Shown piece after piece: positions 29,070-40,760 of a stretch of DNA of 64,000 nucleotides (positions within the stretch are counted from its first letter, which is position 1; every line of letters begins with the position of its first letter). Source of the DNA: Nothopassalora personata (taxonomy: Eukaryota; Ascomycota; Dothideomycetes; Mycosphaerellales; Mycosphaerellaceae); the NCBI GenBank assembly GCA_033816765.1, contig CM066291.1, positions 2,356,001 to 2,420,000 of the forward strand, read 5' to 3'. A model generated the notes under the pieces. That model searched no databases. It worked only from the letters and a program-made list of their open reading frames with translations, and was not told the origin of the DNA. Made by a program: the position numbers and the translations under genes.

Positions 29070-32000
29070 TGCAGGAGTAAGAGCAACCTATATTAGTACA
29101 GGTTACTTGTATCCCTTGCTATTATAGCAGAAAACATCTAGGAAGCAGAAGTCTACCCTATCTGTCCTATTAAGGAGCTTGGTTTAATACTAAGTAATAG
29201 GTAATCTAGAAAAGGACTCTATACGGCTTACTATAAGCTAATACCTTAAAGACACTCTATAGGCAGAACTGCATCGAGATACTATCAAGAAGGACTTTAA
29301 GCAAGTTATTTAGAACTCTGCTAGGAGAGACAGACCTGTATCCTAGCTCCGAGACTACACCGCTCTTTCTTTACCCTACTAAGTAGGCCTTAGTATCTAC
29401 ACCTACGAACCTTACTATTCTATACTAAAAGCCTTAGTAGGACCTAAGCCACGACTTTAAAGCATATACACCTTGTTTTATTATATTCAATTTATTATAG
29501 ATTTACACTAAGAGAAAGGAGAAGAGAAGGGAACCAAAATCCCAATTCTTAGGAGAGACAACTAGAAGAGATAGTTCAACCTTTAGAGATATAAGATAGA
29601 GAGCTAGTTAGCATTCTTTACAATTGATAACCTGTTAGAAGTGTTATTTAACAACATTAAGGGCAAGAACCTAAAACTCTAGGAAGAGACTAAGATTAAA
29701 GAGATTCTTAATGCACTAATATAGACAAAACAAAATGCAGCTTACTGCTTTAGTATCCTAAGTAGAATTATAGAAGAAGATGAATTTAAGCTTAAGGGCT
29801 CTTGCGAATCTAGAAAAGCTGCTAAGATATAGGTGCATCTCTAGAACAAGTACAGCTAGGTGTTGCTAACCTATACACATAAGCTTATAAAACAGTTTGT
29901 GAACTTTGAGATAAGTAAAGAGTTCACTATTAGATCTATGTAGGCATACCTAGTATCTCTTAGAAGGAGGATTGCTAATGTTAACCTAGAGGGCCAGCAC
30001 TATAGGAAAGCTAATGTAAGAATAACCTAGCTTTTAAGCTCACTGCTACCTAACTACTATATAGCTAGGGATACTATTATAGCTTAGCTAAAGATAGATC
30101 ATAAAAGGACCTTAAAGATCCTTAAGGCTCAAGAGGCTAGATTAAATCCCTCTAAGGCTAAGTATAGTATAGTAGCTACCTAGGTTAGGCCCTTAGGTTA
30201 GGTAAGATTACTTTCCTGCCTTCTCTATAAGAAGGACCATCTTATTAAGGACTGCCCTAGTCTCTCTAAGGCAAAGAAGGTCCTTAGATCTTATTCCTAA
30301 GTACTATCCTCCTAGAATACAACACATATTAAGAAGAGAAGATCTCTACTACTATCTTTAAGAAGAACACTAAGAGAGAAGTCCTCTATGGAGGAACTTA
30401 AGAAAATGGTGAAGAAACTCAGCTTTAATATACTATTACTCTAGAAGAACTAGGCCTAGTCTCCTTCCTCTAAAACAAGGAAAACTAGGAAAGGTTTCTC
30501 TACCTAAGAGCTACCTAACTTATGCAACTCATCCTAGAAGACAATGTCTAATAATAATAAGTATAATGAAGTGGCTTACTCAACTACAGAAGTCCAAGGC
30601 AAGTTCCCCTTATTAGAGTAGTTACTTAATTCTTATGCTTTATCCTATATAACTAACTAGAACTGCATCTTTAGATCTATAACTCCCTTAATAAAGAAGA
30701 AATAGATTAAAGTAGGAGGTAGGCATTTGTTAGCTACTTATATTAGGACTATAGAGATAAGTAGGAGATCTAGTAGGAAAGTTGTTTTAGAAGATGTTCT
30801 ACTTATACCTAAGCTAGGGGTAAACCAAGTTTCTTAGAACTAGTTTAGTAAGCAGTTTAGTGTCTAACCTCCTTTATTTTCTCTTATATCCCCCTCTAGC
30901 TAAACTGTTGTCTAGACAAGGCTTCTTAGGGGGGTTCTATTTATTAATAAGATTTCTCCTCTACTATAAGAAAGGGCACATTACTTATTATGTGCACTAC
31001 TAATAGAGAATGCCTTTATAACTGCTAAATTAGAGACTAACCTAAAACAGTAGGAGCTTTAGCATAGAAGATTTGCATACTTTAGGAAGAACTTGCTCTA
31101 GAATCTTTATAAGGTAACAGACTTAAAAGAACCTATTCCTATTCCTAGGGATGGCTTCCACTAGTGTAGAGTGTGTTTAATGGTAAAGATAAAGAAGTAT
31201 AAAGGCAAAGTTACTAAGAGAAGACCTAAAAGACTTACCCTTGTATCCATTAATATATATAGTCTACTACTAACATTAAGGCTAGGGTTCAAATACTAGC
31301 TTGAGATTGTTAACAACTTCTCTAGAAAAAAGTGGACCTATCCTCTTAAGAAAAGAGAAGATGCTCTAGTTGCTCTCTAGAACTAGAAGATTAAGGTAGA
31401 GAGGAAATCATTAGCACAGTTAAAAGCAGTTAGGCTTAACAATACAAGGGAACTTATTATATTAGTTAAGCAGTAGGAGAAGGATTTAGGAATTGGGCTA
31501 GAGCATACTAAGGCATACAACTCGCTCCAAAATAGACTAGTTAAAAGGTTAATATAAACCTTAGAAGACTCTATAAGGGCAATGCTTAAAGAGGCTAAGA
31601 TGCTAATTGAATTCTAGCCTAAAGCACTAGAAGCCCAAACCTATATAAGGAACAAACTACTAAATAGTCTAGACTATAATAGGTTCAAGGTTTTACTAGA
31701 TAAAGCCTTTAATGGTATTAAGCTAACTATTAACCATTTGAAGGTTTAGGGATATAAAGCTATTGTCTATATAGACATAAGATCCTAGCCTTAATAGGCA
31801 AGAAGTAATAAACTAATAAACAGAGGTAAAGAAGTAGTGTTTGTTAGATACGTTAAAAACACAGCTAAGGCCTAGCTCTTTTAGGAACTAGACATAAAAG
31901 CTGTAAAACAACACATATATACAGACTTCTTTAAGGACTAACCTAGAGGTAATATAGATCTCAATGTTACAAAATTGAATCTATTAAGCAATGCACTAGC

Positions 32001-34130
32001 TAGGAGACCCTTAGGGAGGCTAAGGAAGGACATATCCTTAGAGCAACCTATTTACCATTCAATTATTTAGCAGAGCAGCCCAGTAACAGCCTAGCTAAGA
32101 AAGCTGTTTATGCAACTTCCCTAGCCTCTAAAGAATATAGGGGAATTTTAGAAAATCGATAAGCTAATTAAGATAAGTTTACTAGATCTCTAGGAAAAGA
32201 ATGTCACTAGGACATAAGTAACTACTCTTAGATTATCCCTTAGTAAGAGGAGGGCTAACTATGATGTTAAGGGCTATAAATAGAAACAGAAAGCCCTAAG
32301 ATCTATAGTCCCTATACCTAAACTAGCTACTGAAGTAGGAGAAGCAATAGACCTCTTAGAGAACCTTACTGCTTACTACTAAGCTTTCTTTACAGCTATG
32401 CAATTAGTAGATAATTCAGTACTATAGGATAGTAAATTCCTAGAAGAAGTTGAGGAGATAGCCTTTATAGCAACTATAGAAGTCATTGTATATAAGTAAG
32501 AGATCCCAATTCTAAAGTCCTATAAGGATGCTGTAAATAACAAGAAATAGGGACACCTTTAGAAGGAAGCAATCTAGAAGGAGCTAGATGCTCTATAGAG
32601 TAACAACACCTAGGAGAATGCTATTCTACTAAAAGGAGCAAACTTGGTTACGTTAAGATAGGTCTTTAATATTAAAAGAAGCATTAGTAGAGCCATTAAA
32701 AAGTTCAAGGCTAGGCTAGTTGTAAGGGACTTTTTACAGAAGTTTAGTATTAACTTCATAGAGACATTTGCGCCTACAGTTAGACAGGACACCCTTAGGG
32801 TATTCATAGCTATTGTGTGCAAGAAGGATCTCCATCTTCACTAAGTAGATATAAACAATACGTTTATAGAAAGCACCCTCTATAAAGACATCTTTATGTT
32901 ACTACTACTAGGAGTTAAGCTTCTACTAAATATAGTGTTTAAGATCCTTAAAAGCTTATGTAGACTTAAGCAAGCAGCTAGAGATTAGAATTAACTCTAT
33001 ATATCAAAGCTTAGAGAGATTAGATTTACATAGTTAGAGGTGGATCTATGCCTACTTATTTATAAGGAAAAAGAGATCATAATTCTTACACATATAGATA
33101 ATATTCCAATTACTGCACTAAAGTTGATAGATGTTCTCTAGTTTAAAAGAGAACTTAGCAAAGTCTTTAAGATTAAAGATCTTAGTAAACCTAAAAAGAT
33201 CCTTAGCATAAGAGTTACAAGGGACAGGAGGAGAGGAATCCTAAAACTTAACTAGGGACACTTTATTAGGGACAACCTTGCTAAGATAGGGATAAACTAT
33301 AAGAAGGCAGCACCTATACACTCACCTATAGACAGCTATAAGGCTCTTAAACCTTCAAGCTACATAGATAAGAGGTGTAATAAGGCAGAGTACTAGAGTA
33401 TTAATAGTACATAGATATAGCTAGTAACAATTATAAGGCTAGACATTGCTTTTACCCTAGGAAGGATAAGCTCATTTGTAAGTGACCTATCCGCCCACTA
33501 CATAAAGGCTTTGAAGAAGATTATAAGATATCTAAGGTTATATCCTAATCTTAGCCTTGTCTTCTCTAGGCATAGAGAAGGATGCCTAGTTAGATACTAT
33601 AACTCTAATTATGCAATAGATAAAGTAGACAGAGTCTCTATCCTTAGGTATGTCTTCTTCCTCTATAGGGCACTAGTCTCCTAGATAAGCAAGAAGCAAA
33701 AGTCTATAGCAACATCTACAATAGAAGCTAAATACATAGCCATAAATGCATATACAAAGCAATCCCAATTCCTAGCTTTACTACTAAGGGAGATAGACTG
33801 TCTAGAGTTAGTAGGAGACTGTTCCTATTAACTAAGGATTACTAGAAACTAGGAGACTATGTTAAGCTTAAGACTAGTCTAATTAAGAGGTAACAACTAA
33901 GCTACCCTTACCCTAGTAAGGGATGTATATGTTCATAACAAGTTAAAGCACATTAACATTGCCTATAATGCTGTTAGGAAACTTTAGTAGAGAAGGCTTA
34001 TTGCTGTTAAGTACACCCTAACATCTAAGATGGTTACAGATAGGTTCACAAAGCTAAAGACTAGTCTACACTTCTAGAGGTTTATAAGCTAGCTCAACCT
34101 GTTATAGAGGTCTAAATACTACTAATAGGA
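29070..34130 (+). pseudogene. RIPped copia gag-pol
   Basis: Gag runs to about 30340 and ends in a CCHC knuckle at about 30218-30255; its second Cys codon became TAT and the Gly codon GAC, both RIP-type. The protease and GAG-pre-integrase regions follow. The integrase spans about 31240-31900. RT starts near 32600, with a VDINNTFIEST block near 32850 and LKSLCRLKQAARDW near 32950; the catalytic YVDD-type block near 33090 reads HIDN. RNase H with STIEAKYIAI lies near 33720. Many TAG/TAA codons; inactive. Confidence 0.85.
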
Positions 34131-34170
34131 GAAGAGTAGACTGTGACCTCCTATATAAGATAAGTAGGAG

Positions 34171-34417
34171 TGTTAAGATGTAGTATCTTAGGGGGAGCTA
34201 ACAGTTAGGTTGTGATCTAATAGCCTAAGGCATCCACGATAACTCAGCTTGTCGGAAGACACCTTCTCTCCCCTTTAGCTTAGATAGACATCTAACACAA
34301 TCAACACATTGGTTCCTAATATATTGCTACATGCCCTATAGCTATTAGCTAGTTGAAGATTGATCTCTTACTCCACTCCGCTACTAACTACGTATCCTAT
34401 AAGGTCTTAACTTAACA
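34171..34417 (+). repeat. 3' LTR of the copia element
   Basis: 247 bp, same ends and length as 28804-29050, with a few additional G-to-A or C-to-T differences. Confidence 0.95.
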
Positions 34418-34484
34418 CTTACTATAATATAGAACTACTATAAGAAGACGCCTAAGATCTAGTTCTTAGATAGTAGAGGAGAGC

Positions 34485-34888
34485 TGTTAGGTTTAGTATA
34501 ACCTAATAATATTACAAGTTAAGAAGATAAGCTTAATTGGGGTTGTTCTCGGGCCGATAGGAAGTCGAGGGAAAGTAATAAAGTAGTAGCTATCTTGTCT
34601 TATAAAGACTAAGTAGCAGTAAGGTAGAGGTTAGGTTATAGTATAGTCTAAATAGTAATATTAAATAGTAAGCTAAACATATTAAAACTATAAGGGGTTC
34701 TTAGCGTTCCTAAATATAAAGGAGATTCGTAGATCTCGGTAATTAGTCTAATTATTCTAAGTATAAGCAGTCTAATTAGTCTAAGCGTAAGCAGTCTAAT
34801 CGCCCTAAGTCTAAGCGCTTAGGTAGGATAAGTTACGTGCTCGTTTCGTTATTATAATTCTAGGGTCTATAGGAATTATTCCGTAATA
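34485..34888 (-). repeat. 3' LTR of chromovirus C
   Basis: 404 bp, TGTTAGG to CCGTAATA (from CCGTAACA). The half nearest the element body matches the A LTR including its tandem motif; the outer roughly 180 bp are unlike A or B, so this is a recombinant or different LTR subtype. Confidence 0.7.
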
Positions 34889-35026
34889 CTATCCCTTTTT
34901 AGCCTAGCTTCGTCCCGAAGCTTTATAAGCCGTTATTATTTCTTATAGTAATAGTTAACTATATCTTCTTCCTTCTATAAACGCCGTTAACGACTTACTC
35001 TAGATACTAAAATCTCTAGTATTAAA

Positions 35027-35515
35027 ATAGCTCTATATACAAATTATTAGAAGTCTCGATCCTCGGGCGCGGTAGTAAAATATATCGTAGGTTCTCGGTC
35101 TAGGAAGTATTCGGCCTATATTCGAAAAGGCTATAAGGATTACGACGTATATCTTTCTCGTCCGGAGTAGGAATGTCTTCGCGATTCGCGCGATAAGCTT
35201 AAGCTAGAGCTTAAGAGGATTAAAGAGGAGGAGGTACGGCTAAAGATACGTAAGGTCCGTCTTCGGAAATAGCTACGCTTAGCTAAGCGTCGTACTAACG
35301 ACGTCGTCGCTAAGGAGTTAGAGGAGCTCGAGGAGGAAGAGACGTACGAGGAACTAGCGTCTCTTAAGTAGGCGTCGGGAGTAGAGGTATCGCCTCCGCT
35401 AGTTTCTTTCTCGGATATCCTAGAGATGCCCGTAAACGACTAGGCGGCGCTTTCTAGGGCGGAGCCCTAGGGCGAGTCCTTAGAGGTAGAAACTTATTAG
35501 GGTATTTATTTATAA
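35027..35515 (+). pseudogene. Antisense coiled-coil ORF of chromovirus C
   Basis: Counterpart of A 27338-27826 on the strand opposite to C pol. About 162 codons with seven in-frame TAG and no TGA; start ATA from ATG. The central part is rich in Leu, Lys, Arg and Glu in a coiled-coil-like pattern, followed by ELEELEEEE-type acidic sequence. No intron is evident. Lies between LTR and tRNA-like sequence in the same orientation as the latter. Function unknown. Confidence 0.5.
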
Positions 35516-35539
35516 GTTATATCCCTATTTATATCGATC

Positions 35540-35612
35540 GGCTAGGTAGCTTAGTAGTATAGCGTAAGCTATCTAAACTCTTAAGGTCGTAGGTTCGATT
35601 CCTACCCTAGTC
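35540..35612 (+). tRNA. tRNA-like sequence in chromovirus C
   Basis: Identical to A 27241-27313. Acceptor stem, T-arm and B box are sound. The D-loop lacks the usual GG (possibly TGG changed to TAG), and the anticodon arm does not fold normally. Starts 25 bp after the antisense ORF ends. Confidence 0.5.
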
Positions 35613-35689
35613 GCTCGTCGGCCGAGAGATCTATTATCGTAGGTCGTATCGGCGGACCTATTTTTAGTATTATCGAATCTTTTACTAAT

Positions 35690-38600
35690 AGTTTCGTAGA
35701 TGTTATTTTAGTTCCTAGGTATTTTCTAATTCGTCGTATTCTTTCTACTTAATAAGGTATCGCTAACCTTTTTTATCTAGGATTTTTTTAACTTCGAATT
35801 CGTTTTCTACTTCTAGCTCGAAATAGAAGCTTTCTTAGTAAGGTGTATTAGCGTCCGCGGGTTCTAACTTAGAGATATAGAAGACTAGGTAGATTTTAGC
35901 GTTAGGTAGTAGTCGTAGGCGGTAGTTAACTAGTCCTATAGCTTTATCGATAGAAAATAGTTCGACCTTAATATAATCTAGTTTCTTAGTCTATCTTCTT
36001 ATTCTTAAGTTTTTTATAAGGAGATAGACCTTATCCCCCTCTTTTAGTAGAGGTGCTATTTTTCTCGTGTCTTACTATTATTAAGATAGTTTATATTATA
36101 TATCTTCGATCGCCTTACGTATTTCTTTATATACTTCCTTAAGAGTATCCGTCGTTACAATTGCTCTTTCGGCTTATAGGTAGGATCTAGGTGTTCCGAA
36201 TAGGTTAGGGTCTTTACTAAAGTTCGCGTAGAATAGTATCGTTAAAGTTGTCTCTAATTTATAGTTATTTAGTATAATCTACGCTATTAGTAGTAATAAA
36301 ACCTAGTTGTCTTATACGTAGTTAACGTAGTGTCTTATATATTGTTCTAGTGTCTAATTTATTCTCTCGGTCTATCCGTCTATTTCTAGATAATATACTA
36401 TTAATAGCTTATGTTTAATTCCGATAGTTCCTATAAGCGTTTTCTAATAATTTAATGTAAATAGCTTGTCTCTATCCGTTATAAACGCTTAAGGGAATCC
36501 GTGGTATCGGATAAGTCTATCTAGTACGAGGTATCCGAGCTACTCTACATTATATGTCTCTAATATAGGAATAAAGTGTACGTATTTTGTAAGTCTATTA
36601 ACTATAACTAGTATTATGTCGTATAGTTGTTTTGTAACTTAGTCCCTTAACGGTAGGAGTTTCGTAATAAAGTCTATTATAACTTCGTCCTATGGTTTTA
36701 TTAGTAGTGTCCTAAACTATAGGTAACTATACTTTGCGTGTTTTATAGCCTTATTTCGTTAGTAGTGTACGTATTGCTTAATATAACGTAGCACCTTTTG
36801 TCTTATATATAGAAATAAGAAGCTACGTTAGATTAGGTCTATTATCTTTAAAGTTCTAGGGTGTCCGTAGGTTAGTCCGTCGTAATATTATTGTATATAT
36901 TCTTCTTCTTTATCCTTCGGTACTTAGTACTTTCCTTACGATATAGAGAATTGTTTGTCCTTATCGCCTAATATCCGTACGATATTGTTAAATTCTCTTA
37001 TATTAGTACTAAGACTTCCGTCGGGGTTCGTCTTTAGTACTTTATATTATACTAGTTCTTTTCCTTCTATATAGTTGCTTCTTCGGCTTAGCGCGTCTAC
37101 GCGGCCGTTCTCTCGTCCTAGAGTATATTTAATTTCGAACTTATACTATCCTAGTAGCTCTAACTAGCGGGCTTACCTTCGGGTAAGTTCTTTCGTCGTC
37201 GTAAAGTACGTAAGATTCTTATAGTTAGAAAGAATCGTTAACTTCGGTAGGCCCTCGATATATACTCTCTAATATTACGTAGTAGCAATAATAGCTAGAA
37301 GCTCTTTATTATAGATGTCGTAGTTCTATTCCGCTATAGTTATTTTCCGGAAGTAATAGGCTACTAGGTGTCTCTATCTATCGTATATCTATATTAGACA
37401 CGCGCCTATTACTATATTAGACGTATCGGTCTCGATATAGACTTCCTTACTACTATCGAATAGTTAAAGCGTAGGGGCTAAAACGTATTGTTCCTTAAGT
37501 TTCTTAAACGCTTTAATCGATTCCTTTCCCTATTTCTAGGTAACGTCTTTTCTCGTAAGTATTGTTATTAGTACTACTATCTTTACGTAGTCCTTAATAA
37601 ATTTCCGGTTATAGTTCGCTAGTGTAAGGAATAATTATACGTCCTTAACTATTTTTAGTTCTAGCTATTCTCTAATTAACTATGTTTTCGTAGGGTCGAT
37701 CGTTATCCCTATAGTGCTAATAATAAAGCCTAAGAATTTAACTTCTTTCTTATAGAATTTGCATTTCTCGGGTACTGTCTTAAATTCTAAACGCGTAAGT
37801 CGCTCGAATACGTCTTAGACTTGTTTTATATAATTCTAAAGGGATTCTTTCGTATAGACTAATATGTCGTCTATATAAGCGATAACGTATATATCGAGTA
37901 GGTCTCTAAGTGTCTCGTTAACAAGGTCCTAATAGGATGCGGGTGCGTTAGTTAATCCTATTAGCATAACTAAGAATTCGTAGAGTCCGTATCTTGTTCT
38001 AAAAGCGGTTTTCTATTCTTCTCCTTCTACTATTCGTATAGTATAGAAGGCATCTCGTAGGTTAATCTTCGTATACTAGTCTAATCCGGCTAATCTATCT
38101 TATGCTTCTTCGATGTTAGGTAGCGGGTATTAGTTCTTAATCGTAATCTTGTTTAACTTCCTATAGTCTTATACGAGTCGTAACTTCCCGTTTACTTTTA
38201 GAACGAACATATATAGAGTTCCTACGCTTAAGGTAGATCTTCTTATCTATCCTTTAGCTAGCTTCTCCTTTAGCTATTCTCGTAGGGTCTATAGCTCTTT
38301 CTTAGACATTTAATATAGGAGTCCCTATGGAGGCTCTTTCCCTAGCTAAATGTTTATCTTATAATCCTATAGTTAGTACTTAGGTAAGGTATCCTTACCT
38401 CTTTCCTCTTTAAAGAGTCGCGACTACTTACGATACTCCTTAGGAATACTTGATTGATTATTCCATTAACGTGCTATTTGAGTCAAAGACTATGCAACAC
38501 GGGTCTCGAGAACGAGACCAAAATTTGAGAGAAGGAGAAAAGCCCCGTCGTACCCCGGACGTAAAAACTCCTTAAAAGATGCGAGCAACGCTCGCTATTC

Positions 38601-40148
38601 GAACCGTAAATCGAATATATTGCGGCGTAGTACGCGCGTACCCGGTAGTCGTGTCTTGTTGAGAATTGCGGTTTGTCGCCTTGCCCCGGGCGAGACAAGT
38701 TTTGCGCCCGTGTCTCGTTCTTGTTTTAAAAAGCCAAGCCGGCCGTACCCGTACGCACCGAGCAAAATCCCAAGAAACACCCGTTGCCTCTGTTTCAAAT
38801 CCAGTCGCGTTCTCCGGTCTCGAGTGTAGCTCCTCGGTCGCAGTGGCCTCGCTGTCGTCCCCCCCTCGGCCTCTCTTGGTTCCAGCCGTGCAGTATACGT
38901 GGTTTGCGCCCCTAAACGCCTCTCTTGGTTCCAGCCGGCAGTTTACGTGGTTTGCCGGGACGACAGGTAGACAGCGCCTTCGTTGTTCGAGCGACGTGTA
39001 CGCTATGTACGTCGCTTTCCCTTCTCGCAGTTCCGGAGTTCTTGTTTGTAGATTTTGAGCGTATCTCGTTCGTTCGGTTCGTCCGACCTGTCTTTTCTTG
39101 TTTCGAGTCGAGTAGGCTTGTATTTTTCGAGAGAGAGAGTCTTAGTTTCTCTTCGTCGTAACGAAGATACTTACGTCGTCCGCCGCGTGAAGGCGCTCTC
39201 TATAGGACGACCCTTAGGAATACTTAACTCTAAGACGTTAGTATCCTTCGATAGTGCGTTACTTCTATTACTACTAGTAACTTCGTAACCCGGCGGCCCT
39301 ACGCTAGTATCTATCCCGGTTAAAGGTAGTTCTTCTATCCTTCTAGTCGGCGTAAGCTATATCTTGTTTAGCTGTTTCCTTACCTTATCTACTAGTAAAC
39401 GCTACTACTACGTAGGCTAAATGTCGATAATGCAATCGCATTCCCTAAATGTAAGTACTCCTCTTCTCTAGTTAATTACTAGATTATGCTTTCTTAACTA
39501 AGGTATACCTAGTACGATATTATAACTAGCTATATTAGTAATATCTAAGATAATCTCCTCGTAGTACCGTTAGATAGTAAGTAGTAGCGGTATCGTCTCG
39601 CGCTCTATACTAGGTAAGGATAATCCGTCTACCGCGATTAATTTATAACCCTCTTTCTTCTTATAGGTAGCGATCCTAGATCTTATAATAAATCATTCGG
39701 AGGTAAAGTTCCCGCTTACTCCGGAATCTATTATAGTATCTGTCTTATACCCGTTAACGATAATCTTAGTTTAAAACACTATTGTCGTTAGTAATGCTTA
39801 AGCCTTTTCTATATCGTATAACTCTCTTCGGTTGCTTATTCCTAGGGAGTTAATCCTTTTCCCTATTCGTATGTAGAACGTCGTGCTTCGTGTCTCGAGG
39901 CCTCCGCTTAAACCTAGCGCGAGCCTTTCTATGTCTATACCTATATTGGTTAGCGTTCCTAGATCTTCTACGTTCCTAAGTAGAGTACGCGTACGTACTA
40001 TACTATGTTTCGTAATTTGTTTAGTACGAATATTCCTAACGGTATAAGGTATCCGGTATCTATTATTCGGCTTCCTATCGGTAGTCGTTCTATAATAGCG
40101 GTTACTAGATTCTCGGTCGTTTCTATAAGTAGGTATCCCTAGGCTATA
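35690..40148 (-). pseudogene. RIPped gag-pol of chromovirus C
   Basis: Read on the minus strand: gag C-terminal part (40148 to about 39800), protease (about 39750-39330), RT (about 38360-37700) with the YIDD region near 37870, RNase H (about 37500-37100), integrase (about 36900-36170), chromodomain (about 35810-35690). The sequence follows A and B throughout. Stops are of RIP type. The protease-RT linker is interrupted by the 760-bp insert. Confidence 0.82.
38452..39211. mobile_element. Unrecognised 760-bp insert with 14-bp target duplication
   Basis: CCTTAGGAATACTT is duplicated at 38438-38451 and 39212-39225. In A and B the sequence is uninterrupted here, so this is a clean insertion. The insert is GC-richer, with normal CA/TG, so it is young. 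A long duplication, no LTR ends and no terminal inverted repeat point to target-primed (LINE/SINE-like) integration; read on the minus strand it ends in AATAATCAATC, a possible simple tail. It contains two copies of a roughly 36-bp segment (CTCTCTTGGTTCCAGCC..., about 38870-38910 and 38923-38960). No convincing protein; the 130-codon plus-strand frame at 38666-39058 looks fortuitous. Confidence 0.7.
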
Positions 40149-40346
40149 TATAAGGGCTATAAGGCTATAAGGGGATGTCGTAATATATAGTACGCCTACG
40201 ATCTTCTAATCGTAGATAAACTAAAGCTTACCTTCTTCTATTAACGCTATACGCGTCTCCTAGTATACGTATACGCGTTACGTACGGTATACTAAGCCGG
40301 GCATAGCCGTATTACATATAAGGATTAGCTATAGGCTACCCTTATA
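40149..40346 (-). repeat. 3' LTR of E1
   Basis: About 198 bp, TATAAGGG (from TGTAAGGG) to CCCTTATA (from CCCTTACA). Related to the LTRs at 51026-51222 and 24785-24981 but with its own middle part. Contains CTAAAGCTT (40221-40229), as does 57498-57506. Confidence 0.75.
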
Positions 40347-40760
40347 ACTGCCTCCCCTTCTAGGACGAGCTACCCTTAGCTCGCGGCTTTAGGAGGTTTC
40401 TATATAAGTAATCTATCTACTTCTCGTAGATTCCGTTACTATACGACCTACCTACGGGTCTCGTACGTGTTGTTATTGTAGTATAGGTAGGTATAAAGTT
40501 ATAGTTACCGGGTTAACTAACTCGAGGGTTTAAGAAGCGTACCCTCTCCCTCCTTTTCCTTCTTTTCCCTTATACTACGTTCTCGTAGCGTACTATACCC
40601 GCACTACTAGCGATCTACTAGCTCCTCGCTAGCGACTATCTAGCGACCCGCTAGCACTACTATAGCTTTAGAGGAAGCTATCTAAGACTAGCTCCGCTAG
40701 GAGGCCCTTATAGGGGGCCTATTAGTACTACTAACACTATTACTAGTACTACTAGTATAG

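Larger units (their letters stand above)
28804..34417 (+). mobile_element. Full-length RIPped Ty1/copia element
   Basis: 5.6 kb with 247-bp LTRs (28804-29050 and 34171-34417) and target duplication CTTAC (28799-28803 and 34418-34422). A primer site follows the first LTR and a purine-rich tract (AAGTAGGAG) precedes the second. The internal frame has copia order: gag, protease, integrase, RT, RNase H. CA/TG dinucleotides are less depleted than in neighbouring elements, so RIP was partial. Confidence 0.93.
34485..40148 (-). mobile_element. Chromovirus C, 3' part (inverted copy of A)
   Basis: Minus-strand relative of A. Between 34888 and 35612 the two align at a constant offset with no indels, and at 27000-27200 of A they share even RIP mutations that B lacks. 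C holds 3' LTR, antisense ORF, tRNA-like sequence, chromodomain, integrase, RNase H, RT, protease and part of gag. Gag breaks off at 40148 and resumes at 57510, with about 340 bp missing. A 760-bp insert interrupts it at 38452-39211. Confidence 0.85.

Noticed and set aside
32610..32822. Minus-strand open frame in the copia element
   Set aside because: Antisense to the copia RT and explained by it.
38666..39058. 130-codon plus-strand frame in the 760-bp insert
   Set aside because: Low-complexity Ser/Val/Arg composition, spans the internal duplication, no domain; several overlapping frames of similar length exist because the insert is not RIPped.
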